This document shows, in pieces, positions 33,061 to 44,547 of a DNA stretch of 64,000 bases. The stretch comes from Prorocentrum cordatum. Its lineage: Eukaryota > Sar > Dinophyceae > Prorocentrales > Prorocentraceae. Made by a program: the position numbers and the translations under genes. Each line of letters begins with the position of its first letter. Positions within the stretch are counted from its first letter, which is position 1. The stretch is taken from positions 429,210 through 493,209 of the forward strand of contig CAUYUJ010000348.1 of assembly GCA_963575745.1 (NCBI GenBank), given 5' to 3'. The notes under the pieces were generated by a model. That model was not told the origin of the DNA and made no database searches. It saw only the letters and a program-made list of their open reading frames with translations.

Positions 33061-33875
33061 TTACCATTGTTTACGCTTCAGGGTCATAAGCGGTGAGGAA
33101 ATCTCAGGGGAAACGCCCTGTCCGCCCTGAAAAGTGGCCTCGGGGTGCGACAGGGAGAAGTTAGGTATAAAGGAAAGGAATGGACTGGGGGAGGAGGAGG
33201 AGGAGGAGAAGGAGGAGAAGGAGGAGGAGGAAGAGGGGGAGGAGGAAGGGGTGAGGAACAGAGGGGGCCCCAGATCTCCGACAAAATGATTGTTGGTCAA
33301 TCGAGAGGGGGAGTAAGGGAGGAAGAGTGTGTGTTTACCGTAGGAGCATCCGCATGTTTCGACGCTGTCCCTGTTAGCTTGTGCGCTTGCCGCTCGCATC
33401 ACGAGCCCAGTGAAATGAGAGAGAGAGAGAAGCAGCTCCGCAACCCCAATCGAAAAGGGAGTCGGCCGATGCCGAGTGCAGTGGAGCGCGGTCCGTCTTG
33501 GTGTGTCTCACGCACCGCTGAAAGGTTCGGAAGTCACGAGTCCACTTAATTGGTCACCCTCGTGTGGGGGCATCCAAGGAAAAAGTCAATGACAACGGAG
33601 AAGGAGGGGGGACGAGGAGGGATGGATGAGACGGAGGAGGCGAATAAGGAGGAGGGGGGGAGGCGGAGGAGAAGGAGTAGCGAGTGAGCGAGACCAGTCG
33701 CGATGCGAGCCAAGATGGCGACTTTACGAGCGCTTGCGAGCGAGCCTCCTCGGCCTTACTGAAAGACCTCGGCCTCCTATCTGAATAGATCCGACGCGGG
33801 ATGGTGGAACGGGAGGGGAAGGCGGAGGGGATGAGGGAGATGAGGAGGCAGAACGGAGGGAGGCGGAGGAGGGGG
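33061..33875. other. Interior of fold-back B, left part
   Basis: GGA tracts at 33187-33255 and 33596-33680 and otherwise unassigned sequence. A CCCAGATCTCCGAC motif at 33268 resembles the end of family 1 subfamily B. Confidence 0.45.
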
Positions 33876-34470
<595 letters not shown>

Positions 34471-35419
34471 GGCGGCGGCGTGGGTCGCACGGCTGGCGGG
34501 GACCGTCCTTCAGCCCACCCGCCTCCTCCGCCGCCCACCCTCCTGCGTCCTCCCTCCACCATCCATCCTCCCTCCTGCCTTCTTCCTCCCCCCCTTCCAT
34601 CCGGCCTCCACCCTCCTCTACGGAGGCCCCAGGAGGCCTCCAGCGGTCTCCAGGGATCGTGGGCCGCGAGGGCAACAAAAACATGTAGACAAAGTATTCG
34701 TCCGTCTTCCTCCTCCGCCACCTCCTCCACCACCCCCTCCTCCTCCTCGTCGCCCTCATGTCTCGCATCGCAGGACGATGGGCCTAGCAGTCGCCCAACA
34801 GGCCCACAACTGCATAGGCAATGTTCAAGCTGTGCCTCTCGCCTTAGCACCGCGCACATTCGCCGTAAGGACTTACAACAAAATCAAGGATTCGGATGGT
34901 TGGCGTCCCCAAACTGGTGTATTGGAACGATGTAGGATTGTCGCGGCGCAGCAGTCACGTTGATTCGCGGTGTTGAGGTCCCAGGAATGGTGTTCTGGCA
35001 CGGTTCAGAATCGCCAGGACGCAACAATCAGTTGATTCACGGAAATGAATTCCCAGGAATGGTTGCTCTGGTACGGTTCAGGATGTTCAGACGGTTATCT
35101 TCCAACAGGACAGTTCCCTCAGTGAAAATGAAGCCCTGCAAGGGCCTATGAAGAGGGAACTTGGAGGGAGGGTTTACGCAACATCGTTGCTCAAATTTGG
35201 GTTTACACTGGTCCTCCTCCTCCTCCGCCCCCTGGGCCCCCTGTGGAAATAAGGCATACGCGTCGCCCGTCTACACCGGCCGGGTTCGCATCGGAGTGGC
35301 CCAGCATGCGTCCTGTTTCACACGTCTCGTCACTCCTCCACCATGGCTCCTCCAATCGTGATGACGAAAAGGTGTCACACTTGACGGCGTTCCTCCTCCT
35401 CCAGCTTCGCCGCCTCCTG

Positions 35420-35835
35420 ATCCTCCTCCTCCTCCTCCTCCTCCTCCTCCTCCTCCTCTTCCCTCTTCTCCTCCCACTCACCGTTATCATCACCACCAGC
35501 ACCATCACCATCATCATCAGCATCATCATCATCAGCATTATCAGCATCATCACCATCGTCATCATCATAATTATACTCATCAGCATCATCATCATCCGCA
35601 TCAGCGCCAGCATCAGCATTAATATCATCGCCATCATCAGCAGTAGCATCATGATGATCATCATCATGATCATGATGATCATGATGATCATGATGATCAT
35701 GATGATCATGATGATGATCATCATCATCATCAGCATCATCATCATGACAATCACCATCACCACCACCATCACCATCATCATCAGCACCCGTATCAGCATC
35801 ATCATCATCAACATCAGCATCAGCATCTCATCACC
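35420..35835. repeat. TCC then ATC arrays with ATGATC palindromes
   Basis: 35420-35475 is TCC. 35480-35835 is ATC with (ATGATC)n around 35650-35720, which is self-complementary. Confidence 0.92.
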
Positions 35836-35869
35836 AGCATCGGAGATTTGGGCACTGGCCCCCTCCCCT

Positions 35870-36085
35870 CTATTATGCAAAAGGTCGACCCCATAGATCT
35901 CGACCCGTTCCCTGGGATCGGATCTTTCATACCGAGTCGTGCATCGATGGCCCCAGGGCCCAGCAATCCCGAGCCGTGCTTTGACGGTCCCAGGGCCCAG
36001 CGGAAGCCCCGAGAGGCCGAAAACGGCAACACGCGCCCGTCGAGATTTCTGTCGCGACGCGAGTTTTCCAAAACCGAGGGGAAAT
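35870..36085 (+). mobile_element. Degenerate family 1 relic
   Basis: Keeps CTCGACCCGTTCCCTGGGATC, the TGACGGTCCC...GGCCGAAAACGGC body and a CGTCG...CGCGACGCGAG end. Part of the middle is duplicated. Confidence 0.5.
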
Positions 36086-36224
36086 GACGAAAACGACAGA
36101 AGCCTTACAACAACCCGGACATCCGAGAAGCTCATGGTCGAAGCGCGGCGGCTCCGAAGTGCCTTCCTGCGCCGCGCGCTCCTCGAGGGCTGCCCTCCGC
36201 CCCCCACCGCCCCCACAGGACGAG

Positions 36225-36510
36225 GGCGAGGATGAGAAGGGCGGAGGAGGACGAGGAAAACGAGGACGAGGACGAGGATGAGGATGAGTTGATGTACGCT
36301 GGATGCGATTGTGGCCCCACGGGGGCAGGTAGTAGTAATAAGGAAGGAACAAATACAAAAAATGGCCCGACTGGGTCCTTGAGCCAAAATGGCTACGGGA
36401 GGCGGAAGAAGAGGAGGAGGAGGAGAGGGGCGAAGGACGAGGACGAGGACGAGGACGAGCAGAAGGAGAATGACGGAGGAGGACGAGGAGGAGGACATGA
36501 CGTACAACAT
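36225..36510. repeat. GAGGAC-type purine tracts around the leader relict
   Basis: 36225-36290 and 36405-36500 are GAGGACGAGG-rich. Confidence 0.8.
36378..36398 (-). other. Dinoflagellate spliced-leader relict
   Basis: The minus strand reads CCGTAGCC-ATTTT-GGCTCAAG, identical over 21 bases to the core of the dinoflagellate spliced leader (D-CCGUAG...CUCAAG). The first, degenerate base is C instead of A, G or T. The next bases are GACCCAGT. An SL-RNA gene would have a GT donor here, so this is more likely the 5' end of a retroposed, trans-spliced mRNA. Sequence downstream (36377 to 36290, minus) has no clear start codon. Confidence 0.85.
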
Positions 36511-36829
36511 CACAGTAATAATACCGATGCCATGTACAACAGCACACAAAACAAAAGCTTACGACGTTACTGCGTCTGCAGCGTTACAGACAAGGTCATT
36601 ACTCCGTGCGCAGCGTTGCTCGCAGGGTACGACGTCTTCAGCATGTACATCCGCCCTGGCTGAGTGGCCCCACCGCTCTATGATGGCCTCCGGCCTGGGC
36701 GGTAGCAATGAGAGTGGGCGGCCTTCCCCTCCTTCCTTCCCCCTCTCCGGACAGGGTCGCCTCCGCGTGGCCTTCGCGCCCCGCGGCGCGAGGCGTGTGG
36801 GAGACGCGCTCAGCGATTGCGAGAGAGAG

Positions 36830-37130
36830 GGGGAGAGGAGGGGGGGAGGAGGAGGGAGGAGAGGAGGAGGAGAGAGCAAGAGGAGGTGGAGGGGAGGAGG
36901 TGGAGGAGGAGGAGGAGGAGGAGGGGAGGAGAGGGGTGGAGGACAGGGAGGAGGAGGAGAGGAGGAGGAGGGAGGAGGAGGAGGAGGATGGAGGGGGGTG
37001 GAGGAGGAGGAGAAATAAAGAGGAGGAGGGAGGAGGAGGAGGACGACGACGACGACGAGACGACGAGGTGGAGGAGTAGGCAAGGACGAGGACGACGAGG
37101 TGGAGGAGAGGAGGACCAGGAGGACGACGA
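36830..37130. repeat. GGA arrays
   Basis: Purine-rich with GACGAC variants at the right. Confidence 0.9.
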
Positions 37131-37319
37131 GCAGCACGAGGGGGGGATCCCGGCACCGCGGCTGGCCCAGCCCGCGGGCCTGCCCCTCGCGGCCGCCGCA
37201 GAGCACCGCAGGCGGGGCCGCCGCTGCGGCGGCGCGCGCCGCTGCCGCAGGCGCGCGTGGCGAGGTGGCGATGGGCGCGCCGCGCGGCCGCCGCGCCGCA
37301 GCGCGCGCCGCTCGCGCGC

Positions 37320-37580
37320 GCGCGCGATGCGAGCGGCGAGCGGCGGACGAGCGGCAGCCCAGATCTCCGAGGACAGGCCGAAGCTTTCTGGCGCCTTCGT
37401 CGGTTCCGAGGCAGGGTTCCTGGCCTATCAGCGGCCGCGCCTCGACGGGGGCGTTACGCGGGTGCCAGGATGGTCTCGAGCGGCCGCTGGATGCCCGGGC
37501 TGGGCGCCAAAAGCCGGGCGGCGAGCGAGCCCGCGGCGAGCGAGGGGCGAGCAGCGACCCAGATCTCCGACAGCAGCGAG
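37320..37580 (+). repeat. Tandem duplication, about 198 bp
   Basis: The segment around GGACGAGCGGCAGCCCAGATCTCCGA recurs 198 bp on as GGGCGAGCAGCGACCCAGATCTCCGA. CCCAGATCTCCGAC matches termini seen at 33268 and, inverted, near 28092 and 35840. 37131-37319 is CG-rich and unassigned. Confidence 0.6.
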
Positions 37581-37614
37581 GTGCTCTACAGACGCTGTCG
37601 TCCGCCAGGCTACT

Positions 37615-37815
37615 TGAGCAGGGGCCGACCGTCCCGGCATTCCTATAGTCCTACCACGGAATGTTCTCAGTAGAACCCAGAAGTGTTCTAAGAACGACAG
37701 CGATGTTCTTAGAACATGAACCCCACGTGCTAACCCACGACAGTCTCAACCAGAAGTGTCCTAAGGACATCTCCTGCATACCACAGAAGGTTCTTAGACC
37801 TTGGTTTGGTGGGGC
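37615..37815 (+). repeat. Family 8 repeat, copy 2
   Basis: Counterpart of 4440-4645 with the same block order, ending in GGTTCTTAGA...GGTTTGGTGGGGC. Confidence 0.75.
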
Positions 37816-38068
37816 TGTGGGCGAGCCGGGACGCTCCGCCACTGCTCGAGCTACGGGCCCCGGGGACCTCGCAGATCAGTCGGGCTCCACAGCCGCGGCC
37901 CGGGCAGGCATTTTCCCACCGCCGCGCGCGCGCGCGCCCGGCTGCGCGCGGGCTCGCGCCGCCGCCTCCCCTCCCGAACGGGGGCCGCCGCGGCCTCTGC
38001 CGGCGGGCGCCCGGCGAGCGCCCGGCGCGGCATCGGGCCTCGATGGCGATGTTCTCGCCGGTTCTCGT

Positions 38069-38153
38069 CTGCTCCTCCTCCTCCTCCTCCTCCTCCTCCT
38101 CCTCCTCCTCCTCCTCCTCCTCCTCCTCCTCCTCCTCCTCCTCCTCCTCCTCG
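38069..38153. repeat. (TCC)n microsatellite
   Basis: About 28 perfect units, the longest pure TCC run in the window apart from the right edge. Confidence 0.93.
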
Positions 38154-38326
38154 TCGTCTGTTCCCGACGATCCCCGCCGAGCCGGGCGTCTCAATTTGCT
38201 CGAGCCGGGCGTTTCTTCGCCTCGTCTCGGGCCGCGGGGCCCCTAAGGGCCTCGCTCCCGCTCGAGGATCGGCGCAGACAAATGGGATCTAGAGCTCCGG
38301 TCGTAATCTCTTTTTAACGATGCTAC

Positions 38327-38510
38327 CCCAGACCCCCTCGAGTAATGAAAAAATCATGACGGGAGGTTTTTCGCCATTTTCGGCCCCTGGGGGCCCTCAC
38401 CGGGCTTCGGGAGCGTCAAAAAACGACTCAGGATGACAAACCCGTCCTGGGGAATGGGTCGAGAACTCTGGGTCGACGTAATGAAAAAATCATTGCGTCG
38501 GGGGTCTGGG
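38327..38510 (-). mobile_element. Family 1 element (184 bp), TSD AC
   Basis: Complete reverse copy flanked by AC on both sides. Confidence 0.9.
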
Positions 38511-38633
38511 ACGTTTCCCGACCCTCCTTGGTTGGGTGTTCGTTTTGAATAGGGCACCGCGGTCGCGCCTCCCTCCTCCTCCCGCCTCCTCCTGCCTCCT
38601 CCCGCCTCCTGCCCTCTGTTCTCCGTCGATGGA

Positions 38634-40256
38634 GGCTGCGATCTGCGAAACCGTCGCCACGTTCGAGGGCTGCTGGTGGGTCCAGCGGAGTGAGGCACCG
38701 CGCAGATCTGAGCGGGACCTCGCCGTCCCTGGGGGGCTGCGATCTGCGAAACCGTCGTCACGTTCGAGGGCTGCTGGTGGGTCCAGCGGAGTGAGGCACC
38801 GCGCAGATCTGAGCGGGACCTCGCCGTCCCTGGGGGGGCTGCGATCTGCGAAACCGTCGCCACGTTCGAGGGCTGCTGGTGGGTCCAGCGGAGACACCGC
38901 GCAGATCTGAGCGGGACCTCGCCGTCCCTGGGGGGCTGCGATCTGCGAAACCGTCGCCACGTTCGAGGGCTGCTGGTGGGTCCAGCGGGGTGAGGCACCG
39001 CGCAGATCTGAGCGGGACCTCCCCGTCCCTGGGGGCTGCGATCTGCAAAACTGTCGCCACGTTCGAGGGCTGCTTGGGGGGCCAGCATAGCGATCTGCGA
39101 AACTGACACCACTTTCGAGGGCTGCTGGTGGGACCTGGGGAGTGAGGCACCGCGCAGATCTGAGGGAGACCTCGCCGTCCCTGGGGGGCTGCGATCTGCG
39201 AAACCGTCGCCACGTTCGAGGGCTGCTGGTGGGTCCAGCGGGGTGAGTCACCGCGCAGATCCGAGCGGGACCTCGCCGTCCTTGGGGGGCTGCGATCTGC
39301 GAAACCGTCGCCACGTTCGAGGGCTGCTGGTGGGTCCAGCGAAGTGAGGCACCGCGCAGATCTGAGCAGAACCTCACCGTCCCTGGGGGCTGCGATCTGC
39401 GAAACGATCGCCACGTTCGAGGGCTGCTGGTGGGTCCAGCGGAGTGAGGCACCGCGCAGATCTGAGCGGGACCTCGCCGTCCCTGGGGGGCTGCGATCTG
39501 CAAAACTGTCGCCGCTTTCGAGGGCTGTTTGGTGGGCCAGCATAGCGATCTGCGAAATTGTCACCACTTTCGAGGGCTGCTGGTGGGTCCTGCGGTTAAA
39601 GGCATCGCCCAGATCTGAGCGAGACCTCGCCGTCCCTGAGATGCTGCGATCTGCGAAACCGTCGCCACTTTCGAGGGCTGCTGGTGGATCCAGCGGAGTG
39701 AGGCACCGTGCAGATCTGAGCGGGACCTCGCCGTCCCTGGGGGGCTGCGATCTGCGAAACCGTCGCCACTTTCGAGGGCTGCTTGGGGGGCCAGCATAGC
39801 GATCTGCGAAACTGTCGACACTTTCGAGGGCTGCTGGTGGGTCCTGCGGAGTGAGGCACCGTGCAGATCTGAGCGGGACCTCGCCGTCCTTGGGGGGCTG
39901 CGATCTGCGAAACCGTCGCCACTTTCGAGGGCTGCTTGGGCGGCCAGCATAGCGATCTGCGAAACTGTCGCCACTTTCGAGGGCTGTTGGTGGGTCCAGC
40001 GGAGTGAGGCACCGCGCAGATCTGAGCAGAACCTCACCGTCCCTGGGGGCTGCGATCTGCGAAACGATCGCCACGTTCGAGGGCTGCTGGTGGGTCCAGC
40101 GGAGTGAGGCACCGTGCAGATCTGAGCAGAACCTCACCGTCCCTGGGGGGCTGCGATCTGCCAAACCGTCGCCACTTTCGAAGGCTGGTGGCGGGTCCAG
40201 CGGAGTGAGGCACCACGCAGATCCGAGCGGGACCTCGCAATCCTTGGGGGGCTGCG
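38634..40256. repeat. 101-bp satellite with 53-bp half units
   Basis: About 15 units of 97-102 bp beginning GGCTGCGATCTGCGAAACCG, interspersed with about four short units of about 53 bp (CCAGCATAGCGATCTGCGAAA). The period is not a multiple of three, so long antisense frames through it shift phase from unit to unit and are not genes. Confidence 0.93.
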
Positions 40257-40489
40257 AGCCTCACGAATGCCGCTCGCAGAAGTATATGCGCCCATGTCAC
40301 GTCATCACCTCCGTACAACGTCTCCCAAGCTACTCATGCCCCGCATTGCGCAGGGGTTGGATACGTCGCCTGGTAATTTTGTCGCTATACGTCGGATCTC
40401 AGGGATGGTGGTTCGAGGTCTTGTAGCGTTGTCGCCAGTTCCGAGATTTTCCAGCCTCGGGCAGGCAGGGTGCAGACATCACGACGGAC

Positions 40490-40627
40490 AGTTCTGGGCT
40501 ACTTGGGGCGCCTGGAGGCCCTCGTCGAGCCTCGGGACCGGCGAAAAGCGAGGGCCCCCCCCCGGAGGCCGAAAATGGCGAGAAACCTCCCGTCGTGAGT
40601 TTTTCACACCGCGAGGGGGCCTGGGCT
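40490..40627 (-). mobile_element. Partial family 1 element
   Basis: Retains GGCCGAAAATGGCGA...ACCTCCCGTCGTGAG and the GCGAGGGGGCCTGGG end. The other end is rearranged. Confidence 0.65.
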
Positions 40628-40628
40628 G

Positions 40629-40735
40629 TTTTCAGGAGGGGAAAGAACACACAGACACAATGAATCGTCGACCCCCAGGAAAAAAGGGAAACTATGGGGA
40701 GTGGGGGGGAGGCAAAAACACATACAGTAACACAT
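40629..40735 (+). mobile_element. Partial family 4 element, opposite orientation
   Basis: Plus strand reads TTTTCAGGAGGGGAAAGAAC then ACACAGACACAATGAATCG; truncated after GGGGAGGCAAAAACACA. It starts directly next to the family 1 relic. Confidence 0.65.
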
Positions 40736-40990
40736 GATACCGGAGAAAAAACCCAATCAGGGCTATAGGACTTGGGCTATTGGGTTATTGAGCTATAGGG
40801 CTCTATAGAGCTATAGGGCTATAGAGTTGTAGGGCTATAGGGCTATTGGGCTATAGGGCTATAGGGCACCCCCGGGCACGCCCGGGCACCTGGGCACCCC
40901 CGGGCACCCCCCGGGCACCCGGGCGGGCACCCCCGCGGCACCGCCGGGCACGCCCGGGCACCCGGGCTCACGGGCACCCTGGAAGACGGC
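40736..40990 (+). repeat. CTATAGGG array and CCCGGGCAC array, copy 1
   Basis: Begins ATGATACCGGAGAAAAAACC, then GGGCTATAGAGCTATAGGG-type units, then CACCCCCGGGCAC units. The same series recurs in the same orientation at 43742-43920. Confidence 0.88.
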
Positions 40991-41009
40991 GTCCAAATAA
41001 TTTAACGCG

Positions 41010-41290
41010 CGGCGTGTCTAAGGCGTTCTCGCTGCAGCGGGGGCTTACTTTCAGCGAATCGGGCTTGGTTTAGACACCCGCGTGTCTATCGCATTCTCGT
41101 GCAGGCCCGGTGCCCGAGTGTCTAAATAGTGTCTAAATACGACCGTGTCTAAAAAGTCTTTCAGCGTCTAACCGAAAGTGTCTAAATCGTGTCTAAATCG
41201 TGTATACATGTGTGCACCACCATGGCTAAATCAATGAAAATCGTGTCTAAAGTATGTACAACGTCGTGTCTAACAAATTCTAAATAAACG
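41010..41290 (+). repeat. TGTCTAAAT motif array, left
   Basis: About ten GTGTCTAA(AT) motifs with variable spacers, some exactly GTGTCTAAATCGTGTCTAAAT. Confidence 0.85.
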
Positions 41291-41790
41291 CTTCGCGTAT
41301 CACCACCAGCCCATCCAGAAACGATGTCCAGGCGAGTTGAGGTCATCAGGGAAGTGCGGGAGCAAAGAGGGGGACAGCCGAACCGTGCGAAGGAGGGAGG
41401 AGGAGAAGGAGGATGCTGGATGGACGGACGAGGGAGGGAGGAGAAGGAAGATGAATGAGATGATTGGGAGAAAGATGATTGGGATGAGGGGGAGGCACAA
41501 GGGCCAGAGGTCTTTTGGATGCCCCTCGGAACCCCTTGGGATATCTCTTGGGCGCTTCTTGGAGGCCTCTTGGGACGTTTTGGGGGTCTATTGGCGGTTC
41601 TCGGGGGCTCTTGGGCGTCTTGGGTGCCTCGGAAGGGGGCGCTTGGGGTCCTCTTGGAGGCCTCCTGGGGGCCTCTTGAAGGCCTCTTGGGGCAATATTG
41701 GGGCCTCCTGGGCGCCTCTTGGGGCCATCTTGGAGGACATCGATCAATAAAAACAAAGAGGGGTTCTTTAATTCCCCCCCCCCGTGGGGC
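41291..41790 (-). repeat. Family 10 repeat, inverted copy
   Basis: Reverse complement of the 26.5-27.1-kb region: shared GATACGCGAAGCG outer end, CTCCAAGATGGCCCCAAGA core and AAAGAGGGG edge. 41855-41925 beyond it is a GGA tract. Confidence 0.75.
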
Positions 41791-41929
41791 GCTCTCGGAG
41801 CGCTCTTGGGCGCTCTTGGGGCCATTGAGCATCGAGCGCCGGATTTCGAGGAGGAGGACCGAAGAGGAGGAGGAGGAGGAGGAGGAGGAGGAGGAGGAGG
41901 AGGAGGCGGAAGAGGATCGAGGAGGAGGA

Positions 41930-42280
41930 GGACCGAAGAAAAGGATCGACAATCGAGGAGCATCGAGGGGGATGAAGAGGATCGAGGAGAAATGTGGGAT
42001 CGAGGATCTAGGAAGAATATCGAAAAGGATGATCTCGAATTCGAGGGTCGAGGAGGAGGTTGAGGATCGAGGAAGAGGACAATGAGTATCGAGGGTCGAG
42101 AATTGAGGATAACCGAGGAGGACGATCGAGGATCGAGGATGAGGATAGAGGAGGAGCCTGGCTCATCATCGATTCGCCATTTCATGATCGAACACATCAG
42201 TATTAGGGCGCGTTGGTGGGTTTATTGCGAAGGCGTTACGGCCGGTGCCGCCGACCCTGGAAGCATATTCCCAAGTGCGT
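41930..42280. repeat. ATCGAGGA minisatellite-like stretch
   Basis: Many GATCGAGGA and GAGGATCGAGG units to about 42150. GGGCGCGTTGGTGGG(T/C)(T/C)TATT at 42205 is repeated at 42729. Confidence 0.7.
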
Positions 42281-42289
42281 GAAGCAAAG

Positions 42290-42600
42290 GGCTATCGGGG
42301 GCCTCTTGAAAGCATTGTGGAGGCCCTTTGGGGCTTCTTGGGGACGTCTTCGCGAGCTCATGGGTCTTTGGGGGGACCTCCTTGAGGGCTTGCTGACGAT
42401 CTCGACGGCTCGGTTTTGGGGAACGGCTCGAGATTCCGATTCGCCTTTTCTTTTGGAGCCCTTCTTGGGGCTCTCTTGAGGGCCTCTTGGCCATCTTGGG
42501 GGGGCCTCCTGGGCCGTCTTCGGGTCTTTTTGGACCGTCTTGGGGCCCTCTTGGGGCCCTCTTGGGCTGTTTTGGGTCTTGGGGCGATATTGTGGGCATG
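42290..42600 (-). repeat. CTCTTGGGGC degenerate repeat (family 10-like)
   Basis: Same short CCCAAGAGG unit as 26521-26690 on the opposite strand. Confidence 0.65.
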
Positions 42601-43240
42601 TCGGGTTGGCAAGGCTGTCGGGAGCACGGAAAAGGGAGAACGCGGAAATCTGTAAAAAACCGACGGGAAATCAATGATGTTCGCTTCTTGGGGCTCCATT
42701 GGGGGTGCTTTTGGGAGCTCTATTGGAGCGGGCGCGTTGGTGGGCCTATTCCTCTCATTGCTGCTCTTCCCCACCCCCGCTCACTCATTATCGTCGTCAG
42801 CATCCTCATCCTGTCCACCCTGCTTTCTCGCCAATCTCCGCCCTCTGCGCCTTCCACCTCCTCCTTCACCCTCCCCCGCCATAAGTTCGCAGCTCCTCCC
42901 AGGCCTTCCTTGCACTCAACTCCTCCCCCTGCCCTCCTCGATGCCCACCTACGCGTCCTCCTCCGCCTCCTGCCCCTCCTGCTTGTCCCCGCCCGCCCTT
43001 CCCCATTCATTTTCGCATCATGTGCAAAATTCCTGCCGCCTTCCCGCCCGCCTCCTCTATGTATTTGCCCAATTCAAACCTGCATGCTTCCCCGCCGCGC
43101 GCGATGCTATTGCGCTCGATTCGATCGCACTCGTCGTCAGCGCGCGCATCGACGCCACAATTTCTAGCGCGCGCGGTCGAGAAAGTGAAGCAGCACATTC
43201 ATGCAGCAATGGAAAAGTCGTCAGACTTGTGATGAAATTC
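42601..43240. other. Unassigned stretch
   Basis: CT-rich to 43010, then GCGCGC-rich around 43095-43180. No gene recognised. Confidence 0.4.
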
Positions 43241-43244
43241 TAGG

Positions 43245-43470
43245 GCGCGCCGTGTCTAACGAGGTGTCTAAATTCAGCGGGCCAATTTTGCTTCGACGCC
43301 GGACATGTCTAAATAGTGTCTAAATCGTGTCTAAATCAGAGCCGTGTTTAAATTCGTGTCTAAATATACCAGAACGTGTCTAAATCGTGTATACATTATG
43401 CGTATTCGTGTTTAAAATTCTGAAAAATGTCTAAATTCACATTCGTGTCTAAATTTGCTAACAAATGCGT
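43245..43470 (+). repeat. TGTCTAAAT motif array, right
   Basis: About ten further motifs in the same orientation as 41010-41290, including the shared GTGTCTAAATCGTGTATACAT. Confidence 0.85.
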
Positions 43471-43599
43471 TCAGAAAACATTGTAATTTACATCATACCG
43501 CGGCTTAGATTTAGACGCAGGCTTCAAGAATTTAGACTCGCAGAATGTGTAGGACCTCCCGCACGGGAGCGCCGACAATTTAGACACTCTCTCTTGTCT

Positions 43600-44000
43600 T
43601 CCAGGGCACCCCCGGGCACCCCCGGGCCCCCCCCCCGGGCACCCGGGCACGCGTGCAGGGAAAATCGGCAGCCAACCTCACCCCCGGGCACCCCAGGCAC
43701 CCGGGCGTGCCGCGAAAATCGGCGGCCACGCTAACCGAACCATATGATACCGGAGAAAAACCCAATCGGGGGTCTATAGAGCTATAGGGCTATGGGGGTC
43801 TATAGAGCTATGGGGGTCTATAGAGCTATAGGGCTATAGAGTTGCAGGGCTATAAAGCTATATTGGGCTATTGGGCACCCGGGCACCCCCGGGCAACCCC
43901 GGGCACCGGGGCGTGCAGCGAAAATCGGCGGCCAACCTCACCCCGCGCACCCCCGGGCACCCGGGCACCCGGGCGGGCAGCGAAAATCGGCGGCCTCGCT
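43600..44000 (+). repeat. CTATAGGG and CCCGGGCAC arrays, copy 2
   Basis: Direct copy of 40736-40990, with GAAAATCGGC(G/A)GCCA(A/C)C-type spacers at 43662, 43713, 43920 and 43981. Confidence 0.88.
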
Positions 44001-44019
44001 AACCTAACCATATGAAGCC

Positions 44020-44110
44020 GCTATAGGACCCCTACAGAGGCAAGCTCTGATTGGGGAGTGAATCAGCCAGGACCCCTATACCGAGGCAAGCTCGGATTGG
44101 GGAATCTGGG
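44020..44110 (+). repeat. Short duplication
   Basis: AGGACCCCTA(C/T)A...GAGGCAAGCTC(T/G)GATTGGGGA twice, 50 bp apart. 44111-44374 is unassigned. Confidence 0.8.
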
Positions 44111-44374
44111 AAAAGATGGGGCATCCTGCTATTTGTGTGTATTGATAGGCCCCCGACCCGAGAGGGCCTGGGGGGCCGCCCGCGGCCCCTCGAGGGGCCT
44201 GCCTGTCCGGTGCGGCGCCGCGGGCGCCCCATCGCAGTGGCCGCCGCAGCCTGCCGCGGGAGCCGCAGGCGGCCCGCCCGCGGGAGGAGCTCAGCGCGCA
44301 TCCAGGGCGCCGCGGCGGAGGCGCAGGAACGTGAGACCTCGGGGGGGCTGCGCCCGCGGGGGGGGGGGGCCCTC

Positions 44375-44547
44375 CCCCTCCTCCGCCTCCTCCTTTTCCT
44401 CCTCCTCCTTCCTCCTCTCTCCCTCCACCTCCTGCCCCTCCTCCTTCTGTCCTCCTCCGCCTCCTCTCTCCTCCTCCTTCTCCCTCATCCTCCTCCTCCT
44501 CCTCCTCCTCCTCCTCCTCCTCCTCCTCCTCCTCCTCCTCCTCCTCG
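44375..44547. repeat. TCC tract
   Basis: Runs directly into a family 1 copy and has replaced its left end. Confidence 0.9.

Noticed and set aside
33708-33726. Second spliced-leader-like sequence (complement GTCGCCATCTTGGCTCGC)
   Set aside because: Several mismatches in the core, and CCAAGATGGC occurs elsewhere in the window in unrelated contexts.
38758-40164. Long antisense open frame through the 101-bp array (repeating FADRS, SQIAAP and TARSRSDL peptides)
   Set aside because: The peptide repeats only reflect the DNA satellite. The period is not divisible by three, so each repeat is read in a new phase.
40755-40870. Interstitial telomere repeats
   Set aside because: Units are CTATAGGG with variable spacing, not TTTAGGG. 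No run of the telomere unit is present.
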